Shown here: one piece after another, positions 53,286-62,798 of the stretch
How positions within the stretch are numbered: the first letter of the stretch is position 1
Layout of the letters: each line of letters starts with the position of its first letter
From: Paenibacillus plantarum
GTDB taxonomy: Bacteria; Bacillota; Bacilli; Paenibacillales; NBRC-103111
Assembly: GCF_013141695.1 (NCBI RefSeq)
Contig: NZ_WHNY01000092.1
Coordinates: 1 to 64,000, forward strand
DNA: 64,000 nt
Direction: 5' to 3'
The notes under the pieces: generated by a model
What the model saw: the letters and a program-made list of their open reading frames with translations, nothing else
Told to the model about the DNA's origin: nothing
Databases searched by the model: none
Program-made: the position numbers and the translations under genes

Positions 53286-55511
53286 TTATGCTTTAGTTGC
53301 CAGTAATACGGCAGCGTCACCTCGTGAATTGCGATATTGCGTCGGAGTTACACCATACATTTCCTTGAATTTACGGCAAAAATACTGGATGTTACGATAC
53401 CCGACCGCAGTTGAAATATCTGTAACTGACCTCGTTCCTCCGATAAGCAGCTCCGCTGCTCTCTCGATCCGGGCATTCGTCAAATATTCAGAGAAGGACA
53501 CCGACAATATGTCACCGAATAACGACGAAACGTAGGAAGGTGACAACGAAGCTTGCCGTGATAACGTATCTAGTGAAATGTCCTCGTCCAGATGCTCATC
53601 AATAAATGCCTTCAGCCGGTGAATGACCGCTGCATGCGGATTAATCGTACGCGAACGCAAGTACTCGGCAATGCGGAGATTGATGCTTTGCAGCCATTCA
53701 AGCGTTTCGTCTATCGTAGTTTTACGGAAATTATCAAGCAGGTCCGAGCTGGAAATGGCGACTTCGTGCAAATTCAGATCGATGATCACATGCGACAATC
53801 GGGAAATGAGCTGCATCAGCTCGAATTCCACCACTTCCACCTGAAGCGGCACCCGATGGATAGCGCTCGCGAATTCAGCCATGAACCGCTCAAGCGCCTC
53901 AGTATCCGCAGCTCGCAGCGCATTCTGATACTGATCATACGGAATTTTGTCCTGCAAGCTTTGGCGCTCGGCAATTTCCTCATACGTAATGATGTGGCTG
54001 CCACCAAACAAAAACGTATATTTCAACGCATGCAAAGCTTGTTTATAGGATTGGTGAATGCCCTCTTCCGCACTGACGACGTGACCGATCCCTACACTGA
54101 ATGTTAGCTCGTCGTTAATCACCGATTTGAAGTCGGCAAAATGCGCCTGTACTTGGGCAATGCTGCTCAATTCCTCGTTCCGTACATAGAGCAGGAAAGC
54201 TAAATCTTTGGCATTCAAGATGTCATAGTCACATGAAAATGCCTTCGGCCACCATTCATAGCAGCGCTTGAACTCCTCACTGTAGCCATGTTCCATCCGA
54301 ACTACAGCCACCATGCAGATTGCATCCGAAGGAATCAACCGGACTCCTGTTGTTTTGTACGGATTTCCGTTGAGAAGGTCGTAGAGCCTCCTCGTTTTCA
54401 TTTGATAAACCAGGTTTCGATCCAGCGTATGCAGCACGCTATCGATCATCGTATACTCGTTGTTCGTTTGAAATAGCATTTGCCCATGTTGTTTGCGGAT
54501 GTAAGCAACAATCTTCTTCACCGGCAAATAGAACCTTTGCGAGATAATCAAAGAAATCAGTACACCCAAAACAAGAAGTGCAATGCAGCCCTGTATGATA
54601 TCTCGCTTGAATGAATTTGCCGACAGCAGAAAGGCATTCATCGGCTTCTTGACTATGTACGTCCACCCAACAGTTGAATACGATTGCGGCGAATAAGAAA
54701 CGACTTCCCGATAATCCTTGCCCTCCTTGACTTCGAAACCCGATGTCGTTTCTTGTGAATAATTTAATGTCGCCTGCAGGGCCGCTTCATCGTTCGGAAG
54801 CCTGCCAAGCAGCAGTTGTCGGTCTGGTCCGAGCACCGTCAGAGTCTCCAACTGTGGAGCCAGTATATTCTGCAAAGTATTATCCAGGTAAGCCAGATCG
54901 ACATCCACGTACATATACCCTTTAATCTGGTCGCCGACCGACCGCTGCGGCAGTGTAGAGACATAGGTCAACACGCGGTGCTGCTTTGCCTCTAGCTCAT
55001 TGTCCACGCCAGACATCCGGAAAAACCATTGATGTACCGGGATATTCTGAATGTCTTCGATAAACGGAAGATCCGGGGAACGGTCAGGTGACTCGTAGAA
55101 ATAGTTGGTATCAATAATAATGTCGTCCTTGAGAAAATAAAACGTGATATTCTTCGTGCCCGGATTGGCTAAAGAAGCCAGCTTTAGATGCTGGTTAAAT
55201 GTAGGGATGATATAGCTGTTATCCCGATAAGGATAATCGATCAAATAGGCAATTTCCTTCAACATCTCTGGCATGACCGTAGCCATCGTTTTATAGGTGT
55301 CAACAAATTTGGGCAGGAATTCTTTCTCCGTAAAATCTCGAATGCTTTCCAAGCTCCTGTTGCTGCTTTGCGACATTTCTTTGACCATCATTTGGTTCGC
55401 TCTCGTATAGAGGATACCCCCAAATAATCCAATAATCACAACGGCTAATAAAATGTAAGACACTAGAAGTCGGACGAGATAGCTGTTCTTAAATTTAGCC
55501 ATAGCCCCCAT
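53286..55511 (-). CDS. Membrane-bound AraC-family regulator with extracellular sensor
   Basis: One polypeptide holds a membrane helix (about 10-32), an extracellular dCache-like sensor (to about 290), a second helix (GCIALLVLGVLISLII), a cytoplasmic middle domain and a C-terminal AraC DNA-binding domain (DISLDTLSRQASLSPSYVSS, then GTRSVTDISTAVGYRNIQYF and GVTPTQYR). Such proteins sense sugar outside the cell and bind DNA directly without a phosphorelay. The ATG chosen has GGAGG about 8 bases upstream; several ATGs lie nearby. It most likely controls the divergently placed features downstream at 53045. Confidence 0.88.
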   Translation of the reverse strand: MGAMAKFKNSYLVRLLVSYILLAVVIIGLFGGILYTRANQMMVKEMSQSSNRSLESIRDFTEKEFLPKFVDTYKTMATVMPEMLKEIAYLIDYPYRDNSYIIPTFNQHLKLASLANPGTKNITFYFLKDDIIIDTNYFYESPDRSPDLPFIEDIQNIPVHQWFFRMSGVDNELEAKQHRVLTYVSTLPQRSVGDQIKGYMYVDVDLAYLDNTLQNILAPQLETLTVLGPDRQLLLGRLPNDEAALQATLNYSQETTSGFEVKEGKDYREVVSYSPQSYSTVGWTYIVKKPMNAFLLSANSFKRDIIQGCIALLVLGVLISLIISQRFYLPVKKIVAYIRKQHGQMLFQTNNEYTMIDSVLHTLDRNLVYQMKTRRLYDLLNGNPYKTTGVRLIPSDAICMVAVVRMEHGYSEEFKRCYEWWPKAFSCDYDILNAKDLAFLLYVRNEELSSIAQVQAHFADFKSVINDELTFSVGIGHVVSAEEGIHQSYKQALHALKYTFLFGGSHIITYEEIAERQSLQDKIPYDQYQNALRAADTEALERFMAEFASAIHRVPLQVEVVEFELMQLISRLSHVIIDLNLHEVAISSSDLLDNFRKTTIDETLEWLQSINLRIAEYLRSRTINPHAAVIHRLKAFIDEHLDEDISLDTLSRQASLSPSYVSSLFGDILSVSFSEYLTNARIERAAELLIGGTRSVTDISTAVGYRNIQYFCRKFKEMYGVTPTQYRNSRGDAAVLLATKA

Positions 55512-55875
55512 TGGCATCCCCTCCAATTGTATGCGCTTCCAATTTTCTTTTAAAACAGTAACCGTTTCCTTATTTTAAGGTATTGCGGGCAATATGGCTA
55601 TTGTATTTTCTTTGAATTGTGGTGAATATCGTTGAATGGCAGTTACCTTTTCACACATATATTCACAATTTGGAAAAACGCTTTCCCATACGTATCACCG
55701 TTTATCCAGCGTTTTATCTTGGTTGTTCAACGTTTTCACCAACTCGGAGATAATCGGTTCAAAGATATTAAACAACTGGATTTCAACACTCCTCCTGAAC
55801 TAAAATAAGAGAGTAGTGTACAACCACCTACAATCCGAAAGATGCTTATGAATATTATGAAAGGGGGCTTTCATA
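55512..55875. other. Intergenic region holding the duplicated phyH fragment
   Basis: Most of 55671-55795 is a decayed copy of phyH sequence, described separately. The first 150 bases should contain the promoter of the minus-strand AraC-type gene; no strong -35/-10 pair is evident. Promoter elements for the plus-strand AraC gene must lie near 55800-55850. Confidence 0.5.
55671..55795. repeat. Decayed second copy of phyH 5' sequence
   Basis: CCCATACGTATCAC, TTTATCTTGGTTGTTCAACG and GAGATAATCGGTTCA, in this order, are shared with 34921-35012 inside phyH. The copy then jumps to AACAACTGGATTTCA, found at 35243-35257 upstream of phyH, so about 225 bases are deleted. Both copies have the same orientation and flank the catabolic cluster. 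It is non-coding now. Confidence 0.85.
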
Positions 55876-56754
55876 CTGCAACCATTACTGGATTCTCCGC
55901 CAATTGTTGTCCCTTATATCAGAGAATGTGACTTTGCCGTACGCAAGCCCTGGAGTTCTCCAGAGCGTAGACTCCTTGACTATTTATTGGTCTACATCCA
56001 AGAAGGTACTTGCTGCTTCTGGGTTGATCATCAGAAATATATGTTTTACGCGGGGCAATTCTGCCTCATTCAACCAGGCAGTCTGCTTTCCTTAGAAGGA
56101 CTAACGAACACGGTCACGCCTTTTCTCCACTTTGATATCGCCTATAATCCTGAACGAGAAGACAGCTTTCCCACCCGACCAGGGCAAATTGATCTTTCAG
56201 CCTACAGTCATCTGATGCAGCCAACCCTTCAAGATCTGTTCAAGATTCGCGTTCCCGTACACGTTCAACCACAGAACCCTATTCTTCTCAAAGAAAAACT
56301 GCTGCAAACCATAGAGCTTGTCCATATGCCTAATCCGCTTACCCAATTAAGAGCTCAGCAAGTCATGCTAGAAATCATCCTAACTCTATTAGAACCCTAT
56401 CAACACGAGGCTCCTTCACCAACGCCATCCCTAAACTGGATCACCTCTTATTTCTCTCATCATTTGAGTGATCCCCTTTCTGTACAGGATATGGCGGACC
56501 GCGCCAATTTATCTGTTTCTAGGTTCAGTTTCCTCTTCAAGCAACGTTACGGTACTTCGCCTCACCAATACTTATTGCAGATGCGCATACACCATGCCAA
56601 AGAATTACTTACTAATACAGAGCACAGTCTTGAATCCATCTCCGATTATTGTGGCTTTGCTGATTTGCATCATTTTTCTAAAATATTCAAACAACGCACC
56701 GGCACGTCTCCCGGCGAACATCGAAAAACAACAAAAAATCCCTCCAACCGATAA
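55876..56754 (+). CDS. AraC-family regulator, probably starting at CTG
   Basis: A cupin sensor half and an AraC DNA-binding half (DPLSVQDMADRANLSVSRFS, ISDYCGFADLHHFSKIFKQR, GTSPGEHR) are clear. The homologous frame extends upstream of the first TTG at 55987 through PPIVVPYIRECDFAVRKPWS to a stop at 55858. In that span no ATG, GTG or TTG exists, but CTG at 55876 stands 8 bases after AAGGGGG. I take it as the start (292 residues). It may regulate phyH, with which it probably was once adjacent. Confidence 0.75.
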   Translation: MQPLLDSPPIVVPYIRECDFAVRKPWSSPERRLLDYLLVYIQEGTCCFWVDHQKYMFYAGQFCLIQPGSLLSLEGLTNTVTPFLHFDIAYNPEREDSFPTRPGQIDLSAYSHLMQPTLQDLFKIRVPVHVQPQNPILLKEKLLQTIELVHMPNPLTQLRAQQVMLEIILTLLEPYQHEAPSPTPSLNWITSYFSHHLSDPLSVQDMADRANLSVSRFSFLFKQRYGTSPHQYLLQMRIHHAKELLTNTEHSLESISDYCGFADLHHFSKIFKQRTGTSPGEHRKTTKNPSNR

Positions 56755-56778
56755 TCGCTATCGGAAGAAGGGATTTTT
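56734..56778. terminator. Terminator overlapping the AraC stop codon
   Basis: AAAAATCCCT pairs with AGGGATTTTT, with an inner stem CCGATA / TATCGG. The stop codon of the AraC gene lies within the structure. T-runs on both arms make it bidirectional, serving also the converging oxidoreductase gene. Confidence 0.8.
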
Positions 56779-56823
56779 GATGTCATTAACTATTTCCCAG
56801 GCATGGGGGGATTAGGAATCACA

Positions 56824-57906
56824 CTAGTCGAAATACACAGCTTTACCTGTTTTCGCAGACTCATAAATAGCTTCCAAAATCTCAGATACCACACAAGCTT
56901 GCTCTGGTGTAACAACGGGATCGGTGTCGTTCTCAATCGCTTGAATCCATAATCTCATTTCTAGATCTGAGGCAACTTCTGCTTTTCCATCATAAAAAGC
57001 AACTCCGCCCGCTTGCAATTCCACTTCTGTCGTGAACAAGCGACTGTGCTTCTCGCCGTTAATGCGAAGGCCGCCTTTCATATCAGCGCCGCCTTCTGTT
57101 CCAGAAAGTGTACATTTCGCTTCATCGACTTCAAGCGTATTCAATGCCCAGCTCGATTCAAGAATAATCGTTGCACCATTTTTCATCGTAATCATGCCAA
57201 AAGCGGAATCCTCCACCGTAAACTTAGCCGGATCCCAAGGGCCCCATGCATTCGCCGCGTTCTCACGCCCAGATAGTTTGTGATAGGAAGTCCCCAAAAC
57301 AACCGCTGGCTCATAGTTATTCATCATCCACAACGTCAAATCCAAGGCATGCGTTCCGATATCGATCAACGGGCCTCCGCCTTGTTTCTCTTCATCGAGG
57401 AATACGCCCCATGTAGGTACCGCGCGGCGACGAATCGCATGTGCCTTCGCGAAATAAATCTCGCCAAGCTCGCCTTCAGAACAAATCTTATATAAATGTT
57501 GGCTATCGCCACGGAAGCGATTGTTGTAGCCAACTGTTAGCTTTTTGCCAGTACGTTTAGCTGCTTCCACCATACGTCTTGCATCAACAGCTGTTTTCGC
57601 CATAGGCTTCTCTGACATAACGTGCTTGCCAGCTTCCAATGCAGCAATCGTAATTTCCGCGTGGGAATCATTTGGCGTACACACATGTACGATATCGATG
57701 GAGCTATCTTTCAACACCTCGCGATAATCTTCATACACGCGAGCTTCTCCCTTACCATACTTCGCAGCAGCTTCCTGCGCTTTCTCCGAAATGATATCGC
57801 AGAATGCTACCATTTCTACATTGTCCAATTTGCTTAGACTAGGCATGTGTTTGCCATTGGCAATCCCTCCACACCCAATAATCGCGATCCGATACGTCGT
57901 TGACAT
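56824..57906 (-). CDS. Gfo/Idh/MocA-family oxidoreductase
   Basis: The N-terminal IAIIGCGGIANGKHMPSLSK is the NAD-binding fold, and HVMSEKPMAKTAVDARRM carries the EKP motif. GGPLIDIGTHALDLTLWMM supplies the active-site Asp and His. 360 residues, normal. GAGGAGG stands before the ATG. It converges with the AraC gene at 55876. Substrate probably a sugar or inositol derivative. Confidence 0.9.
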   Translation of the reverse strand: MSTTYRIAIIGCGGIANGKHMPSLSKLDNVEMVAFCDIISEKAQEAAAKYGKGEARVYEDYREVLKDSSIDIVHVCTPNDSHAEITIAALEAGKHVMSEKPMAKTAVDARRMVEAAKRTGKKLTVGYNNRFRGDSQHLYKICSEGELGEIYFAKAHAIRRRAVPTWGVFLDEEKQGGGPLIDIGTHALDLTLWMMNNYEPAVVLGTSYHKLSGRENAANAWGPWDPAKFTVEDSAFGMITMKNGATIILESSWALNTLEVDEAKCTLSGTEGGADMKGGLRINGEKHSRLFTTEVELQAGGVAFYDGKAEVASDLEMRLWIQAIENDTDPVVTPEQACVVSEILEAIYESAKTGKAVYFD

Positions 57907-58350
57907 GATGTTCCTCCTCTATAATGATCCTGCACATTCTTATAATGACAGTACTCGTATGTATACACTAATTATACCCAATACCCCCGTTAATAAAATT
58001 CCCGATTTTGCGAATATTGTATGCAATTGTGTTATCTCATTACATGAAACACGATATCCCAGCCCACACACAGCACTTAACTGGAAAAAATACAGCTATT
58101 TCGAAGAGAAATCCTCGAAAAAGTGATTTAGATGGAAAACATGTAGGTAAATCTCGACATTTTGTTCATATCAGCATAATAAGCCAAAATTACCTGTATG
58201 AAATCCATTTATTCCTCATTTCAGCCGGATTCATCAAGAATTAACTGTATAAAACCCATCTACTGCTTTAGGTGGCGTGACTTGGCGTACTCCCATCCCT
58301 ACCTGAACAGAAAAAAAGCACGGCCACTGACTAATCAGCATCCATGCTAC
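57907..58350. other. Intergenic region with dispersed repeat copies
   Basis: No gene is convincing here. It contains four imperfect copies of a roughly 26-base repeat (see the repeat entry), and the upstream part (57950-57990) is AT-rich and could hold the oxidoreductase promoter. Confidence 0.5.
58077..58266. repeat. Cluster of four REP-like ~26-bp repeats, one inverted
   Basis: Copies at 58077-58102, 58121-58150 (inverted), 58190-58215 and 58241-58266 follow the pattern TTAACTGTATAAAACCCATC with differences. The direct copies at 58190 and 58241 are the closest to each other. Similar TACCTGTATAAAATCC-type repeats occur between genes in Paenibacillus genomes as I recall. Function unknown. 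Confidence 0.55.
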
Positions 58351-59067
58351 TTACTTTTTAATCATCGTGGCTACAAGCTTGTACCCCACGCCGCGAATCG
58401 AATCAATCTGAACCGATTGCTGATTCATTTCCAGCTTCTTGCGCAGAGAGCTCACATGCACATCAACCGTACGCTGGCCCCCGATATAGTCGAAGCCCCA
58501 CACGATATTCATGAGATCATCTCGCGTAACAACAACACCTGGCCGCTGAACCAGATACAACAGAACCTCAAACTCCTTCGGACGGAGCGGAATCGACTCG
58601 CCATTAAGCACAACTTCATATTTCTCTGGATAAATACGAAGCTCACCCGCCTGAATCACTTTCTCATTCGATTTGGCGATATCCGCAGCCACTTCATCCG
58701 ATTGTGTACGTCGCAAGACAGCAGCCACACGCGCAAGCAGCTCAGCCACACCAAATGGCTTTGTGATATAATCATCAGCCCCATGCTTCAAACCCTGCAC
58801 GACTTCATCTTCTGCATTGCGAGCCGTCAGGATAATGACAGGCGTTCGATTTCCTTTTTGCCTAAGCTTGGCCAATACCTCAAAACCACTAAGTCCAGGC
58901 AGCATAATGTCCAAAATAATCAAATCATACGACTGCTGAAGCGCCTCCTGCAGGCCATCTCCACCATGATCAATCACCTTCGTATCATAGCCTTCCTGCG
59001 AAAGATTATAAGATAACAACCGAGCCAATGTCGGCTCATCTTCAATTACTAGTATCTTTTGTGCCAT
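58351..59067 (-). CDS. phoP: Phosphate-type OmpR-family response regulator PhoP
   Basis: The receiver domain has ED at residues 9-10, phospho-acceptor Asp53 in LIILDIMLPG and KPFG. The winged-helix C terminus includes LRPKEFEVLLYLVQRPGVVV, VDVHVSSLRKKLE and IDSIRGVGYKL. The pairing with a PhoR/PnpS-like kinase 120 bases upstream matches the phosphate-starvation pair of Bacillota. PhoP and WalR are close relatives, so the name is likely but not certain. Confidence 0.85.
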   Translation of the reverse strand: MAQKILVIEDEPTLARLLSYNLSQEGYDTKVIDHGGDGLQEALQQSYDLIILDIMLPGLSGFEVLAKLRQKGNRTPVIILTARNAEDEVVQGLKHGADDYITKPFGVAELLARVAAVLRRTQSDEVAADIAKSNEKVIQAGELRIYPEKYEVVLNGESIPLRPKEFEVLLYLVQRPGVVVTRDDLMNIVWGFDYIGGQRTVDVHVSSLRKKLEMNQQSVQIDSIRGVGYKLVATMIKK

Positions 59068-59187
59068 GGGATCCCCCGCATTTACAGTTTATTAACATTG
59101 CACAACCCCAGTGTATCACACAAATGTAAAGGCATTGTAAAGCCTTCGTCATCGCGGTGTAAATCCGCAACTTATTATTGACCTATT

Positions 59188-60984
59188 TTAATGAATTACA
59201 GGCAATTCAATAATAAATTTGGTGCCTACACCTACTTCACTTTCAACGCGAATCGTTCCTTTGTGCATTTCCACTAGATGCTTAACGATAGATAACCCCA
59301 ATCCGGTACCGCCTGAGCTTCGGGATCGCGCTTTATCCACCCGATAAAACCGTTCAAATATACGCGGCAAATCCTTCTTCGGTATCCCCATCCCTGTATC
59401 CGAAACAATGATTCGCAGTCGCTCATAATCCCCGTCAGCATTGGTTTCCAGTGGTTCTACACGAAGTTTAACTTTCCCGCCATCTTGTGTATAGGCAATG
59501 CCATTGGACAGCAAATTGATAATGATTTGTCGCAACCGATCCTCATCCGCTTCAATATACATATCATCTTCAACCGTCATGCTGAGCTCGATATGCTTCT
59601 TCTCGGCTTCTTTCCGCAATACGCTAAGCGATCTATCTACAAATTCAGGTAAATAAACAGGAGAGAAATTCATCGGAATCCGCTTCGATTCAATCTTCGA
59701 AAGCTCCAGAATATCCCCAATCAATCGGTTCAACCGTTCACTCTCATCAAAAATGATTTGCAGAAACGATACCGCCGTTTCCTTATCGTTCAACGCTCCT
59801 GCCAGCAGCGTCTCTGCAAAGCCTTTCACTGCCGCAATCGGCGTTTTCAGCTCATGGGAGACATTCGCCACGAATTCACTGCGCATTCGCTCTAATCGGC
59901 GAACTGCCGTGATATCGTGGAGCACGATTAGTACGCCTGACCATTCTTCATCCTCATGTGCGATAGGACTCAAATGAATATCCAGAATACGCTCAGCTGG
60001 GTAATAGAACATCATCTCGTCCGAAATCGGTTCCTGAAGCTCAATGCACTCTTGAATCATCTTGGTAAAATCATATTGCTGCTTCGCTTCATTATATTTC
60101 TTCCCTAAAAGCTCTTGAGAAGAGAAGCCCAAAATAGCTTCTGCCGAAGGATTGAGCAGCATAATCCGCTCTTCACGGTCAATCATCATGATCCCACTCA
60201 TCATATTTTCCATGACGCCTTGCAGTCTGCGTTCATTCTCTTGGATACGCGCCATTTGCCCTTGTAGGCTTTCGGACATTCGATTAATCGCTTGCCCTAG
60301 CTGCCCCACCTCATCATTCCGATAAGAAGGAACACGGGATTCATAATTCAAATTCGTGATTTGCTGCGCTACTTTCGTCATTCGCTCGATCGGTCGTGTA
60401 ATCCCTTTGGCAATGCGATAGCTGACAATGCCCGCAATGACGAAGAGGATCGCTAGTCCTGAAATAAGGAAATACCAGAGACTGCGGATGGAATTATCTA
60501 CTTGGGCTAAGCTCAATGAAATGCGTAAATACCCCGTTGTCACTTTGGCTTCATTTTTTACCGGAATAGCCGCATACAGCATGTTCTCCTTTAGCGTGTC
60601 ACTATACCGTGTCATATATCCAATTCCATCCTTCGCGGCTGCCGCGATTTCCGGTCTTGTTAAATGATTGTCCATCTGCTCTGGCAGTTGGTCAGAGTCA
60701 CCGAGAACTTTGCCGTCAGCACGTACATACGTCAATCGCTCCGTTGTTGCGTCTTTGAGCCGATGGGCCTGCGCCGTATAATACTTAATCAACTCAGCGT
60801 CCGTTCCCTGATAATCCCATACACCACTAGAAGCAATCACATGAAGCTCTCGCTCCATATTTTCTTTTAATGAATTCACATGCGAACTCTCGAGAACCTT
60901 TGCCATGAAAATACCGGCAATTAACATCGAGCATCCGATTAATAAGATTAAAATCAGGGTTAATTTTGCACGAAATTTCGTCAT
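59188..60984 (-). CDS. phoR: PhoR/PnpS-type sensor histidine kinase
   Basis: A first helix (about 9-30) and an extracellular loop to about 165 are followed by a second helix, HAMP (ITRPIERMTKVAQQI), a PAS domain with MIDREERIMLLNPSAEAILG, HisKA with His377 in FVANVSHELKTPIAAVKG, and HATPase with DTGMGIPKKDLPRIFERFYR and GGTGLGLSIVKH. The ATG at 60984 has GGAGG 11 bases upstream; the TTG at 61002 overlaps that site. It should phosphorylate the adjacent PhoP, perhaps on phosphate limitation. Confidence 0.87.
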   Translation of the reverse strand: MTKFRAKLTLILILLIGCSMLIAGIFMAKVLESSHVNSLKENMERELHVIASSGVWDYQGTDAELIKYYTAQAHRLKDATTERLTYVRADGKVLGDSDQLPEQMDNHLTRPEIAAAAKDGIGYMTRYSDTLKENMLYAAIPVKNEAKVTTGYLRISLSLAQVDNSIRSLWYFLISGLAILFVIAGIVSYRIAKGITRPIERMTKVAQQITNLNYESRVPSYRNDEVGQLGQAINRMSESLQGQMARIQENERRLQGVMENMMSGIMMIDREERIMLLNPSAEAILGFSSQELLGKKYNEAKQQYDFTKMIQECIELQEPISDEMMFYYPAERILDIHLSPIAHEDEEWSGVLIVLHDITAVRRLERMRSEFVANVSHELKTPIAAVKGFAETLLAGALNDKETAVSFLQIIFDESERLNRLIGDILELSKIESKRIPMNFSPVYLPEFVDRSLSVLRKEAEKKHIELSMTVEDDMYIEADEDRLRQIIINLLSNGIAYTQDGGKVKLRVEPLETNADGDYERLRIIVSDTGMGIPKKDLPRIFERFYRVDKARSRSSGGTGLGLSIVKHLVEMHKGTIRVESEVGVGTKFIIELPVIH

Positions 60985-61131
60985 GGATGCATGAACCTCC
61001 AACAGGGTTGTGTGCCGATGTAGTCTATAACATATAGAAAAAGGGCTACTCTAAATAGTAACCCTAATTTCTACAGCTAATCCAGTATTTTTTTTGTAAA
61101 GGTCAAAGTAACACGAATCACAAGGAATTAC

Positions 61132-62682
61132 TTATTTGAATACGGGCTCTTTCAGTGCTGCCAGTTTTTCTAGCGAGTTCTTCTCTACATCTGCATGTAG
61201 ACTGTTGCCGTGTGAATCCATCGTCACGATCGCAGCGAAGCCTTCTGTTTCTAAGTGCCACATCGCTTCTGGAATACCGAATTCCATGTAATCAACGCCT
61301 TCAACCTTTTTGAAACATTGTGCGTAGTACTGTGCAGCACCACCGATGGCATTCAAGTATACACCGCCGTGATCTTTCAACGCCGCTAGCGTTTTCGGCC
61401 CCATGCCGCCTTTACCAATTACCGCGCGAATACCGAACTTTTTAATAATATCGCCTTGGTAAGGCTCCTCACGAATACTCGTTGTCGGCCCAGCCGCCTT
61501 CACATGCCACTCACCCGCATCATCCTTGGCCATAACCGGACCGCAGTGATAAATAGCTGCGCCATTCAGATCGATTGGTGCATCGTGATCCATCAAATAT
61601 TTGTGCAGAGCATCGCGTCCAGTGTGCATCGTCCCGTTAATAACAACGACGTCACCGACCTTCAAGCTGCGAATTTGCTCTTCCGAAATCGGAGTCGTCA
61701 ACACGATCTCGCGACGCTCTTCTTGTGGTGTATTTTTAGCTTCCTCAAGACTTGCTTCGAAAGCCTCTTTGAAAGACACTTCTTCACCTCTCGGATAAGA
61801 CCAGCCATTGATTTCGCCTGTTTCAGCATTGAGAATCACGCCTTGGCGACGGAACGCCCAACAGTTATACGCCACAGATACGAAGAAGCTAGCTGGCAAA
61901 CGGTTCATCACGCCCACTTTACAACCAAGTAAAGTGACTTGACCGCCGAAGCCCATCGTACCAATCCCAAGTGTGTTCGCATGCTCCATTACGTACTCTT
62001 CGACCTTACGAAGGTCTGGATGTGGGTTTACATCATCAACATGACGGAATAATTGATGCTTCGCCAGCTCGTAACCGCTTGTCCGATCGCCGCCGATGCC
62101 AACACCGATAAAGCCTGCGCTGCAACCTTGACCTTGTGCTTGATACACCGCGTGCATAACGCACTTGCGAATCCCGTCGAGGTCACGACCTGCTTTGCCT
62201 ACACCTTCCAGATCAGCTGGGAGGCTATATTGAATATTTTTGTTCTCGCAGCCACCGCCTTTGAGAATGAGCTTCACTTCTACATCGCCCTGTTCCCATT
62301 GCTCAAAATGAATAACTGGTGTTCCTGGTCCGAGGTTATCCCCGCTATTAGCACCCGTAAGCGAATCTACGGAATTCGTCCGAAGTTTGGAAGCTTTCGT
62401 TGCGTTCGCAACAGCTTCTAGGATATGTTTCTTCATCACAATTTGGTTTGCCCCAACTGGACAGTGTATAATAAACGTTGGCATTCCTGTATCCTGACAA
62501 ATCGGGGATACATTCGTTTCCGCCATATGAATGTTATCAGCAATTCGGGATAGCGACAACGCGGAACGCGTGCCATTGTCCTCTTTAATTTGTGCAGCCT
62601 GTACCGCACGACGAACATCACCAGGAAGATTCGTGGATGTTTCTACAATTAAATCATACACACTTTGATAAAAATGTTGCAT
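61132..62682 (-). CDS. fumA: Fumarate hydratase, class I (iron-sulfur)
   Basis: It interconverts fumarate and malate in the citric acid cycle using a [4Fe-4S] cluster. Three Cys candidates for the cluster lie in SPICQDTGMPTF, LKGGGCENKN and AIYHCGPVMAKD. Other family stretches are GIGGDRTSGYELAKHQLFRH and GIRAVIGKGGMGPKTLAALK. The single 516-residue chain fuses the alpha and beta parts, as in E. coli FumA. AGGAG stands about 12 bases before the ATG. Monocistronic. Confidence 0.93.
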   Translation of the reverse strand: MQHFYQSVYDLIVETSTNLPGDVRRAVQAAQIKEDNGTRSALSLSRIADNIHMAETNVSPICQDTGMPTFIIHCPVGANQIVMKKHILEAVANATKASKLRTNSVDSLTGANSGDNLGPGTPVIHFEQWEQGDVEVKLILKGGGCENKNIQYSLPADLEGVGKAGRDLDGIRKCVMHAVYQAQGQGCSAGFIGVGIGGDRTSGYELAKHQLFRHVDDVNPHPDLRKVEEYVMEHANTLGIGTMGFGGQVTLLGCKVGVMNRLPASFFVSVAYNCWAFRRQGVILNAETGEINGWSYPRGEEVSFKEAFEASLEEAKNTPQEERREIVLTTPISEEQIRSLKVGDVVVINGTMHTGRDALHKYLMDHDAPIDLNGAAIYHCGPVMAKDDAGEWHVKAAGPTTSIREEPYQGDIIKKFGIRAVIGKGGMGPKTLAALKDHGGVYLNAIGGAAQYYAQCFKKVEGVDYMEFGIPEAMWHLETEGFAAIVTMDSHGNSLHADVEKNSLEKLAALKEPVFK

Positions 62683-62798
62683 AACGCTTTCTAGCTCCTC
62701 TCAATTACCCGCATAATCGTAAAGAATATAAACCATTATACCATACCTCATAGGATCAGTTCGACGTTCTTGTGAGCAAAACAAGGAGATTCGCTGAC

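Noticed and set aside
55672..55690. cre-like sequence GGAAAAACGCTTTCCC
   Set aside because: It derives from the phyH coding copy and matches the consensus only in part.
55904..56095. 63-codon frame near the AraC start
   Set aside because: It is out of frame with the AraC homology, which covers the same bases.
58198..59016. Plus-strand open frame of 272 codons opposite phoP
   Set aside because: The minus strand encodes an unmistakable response regulator; the plus-strand product has no recognisable feature.
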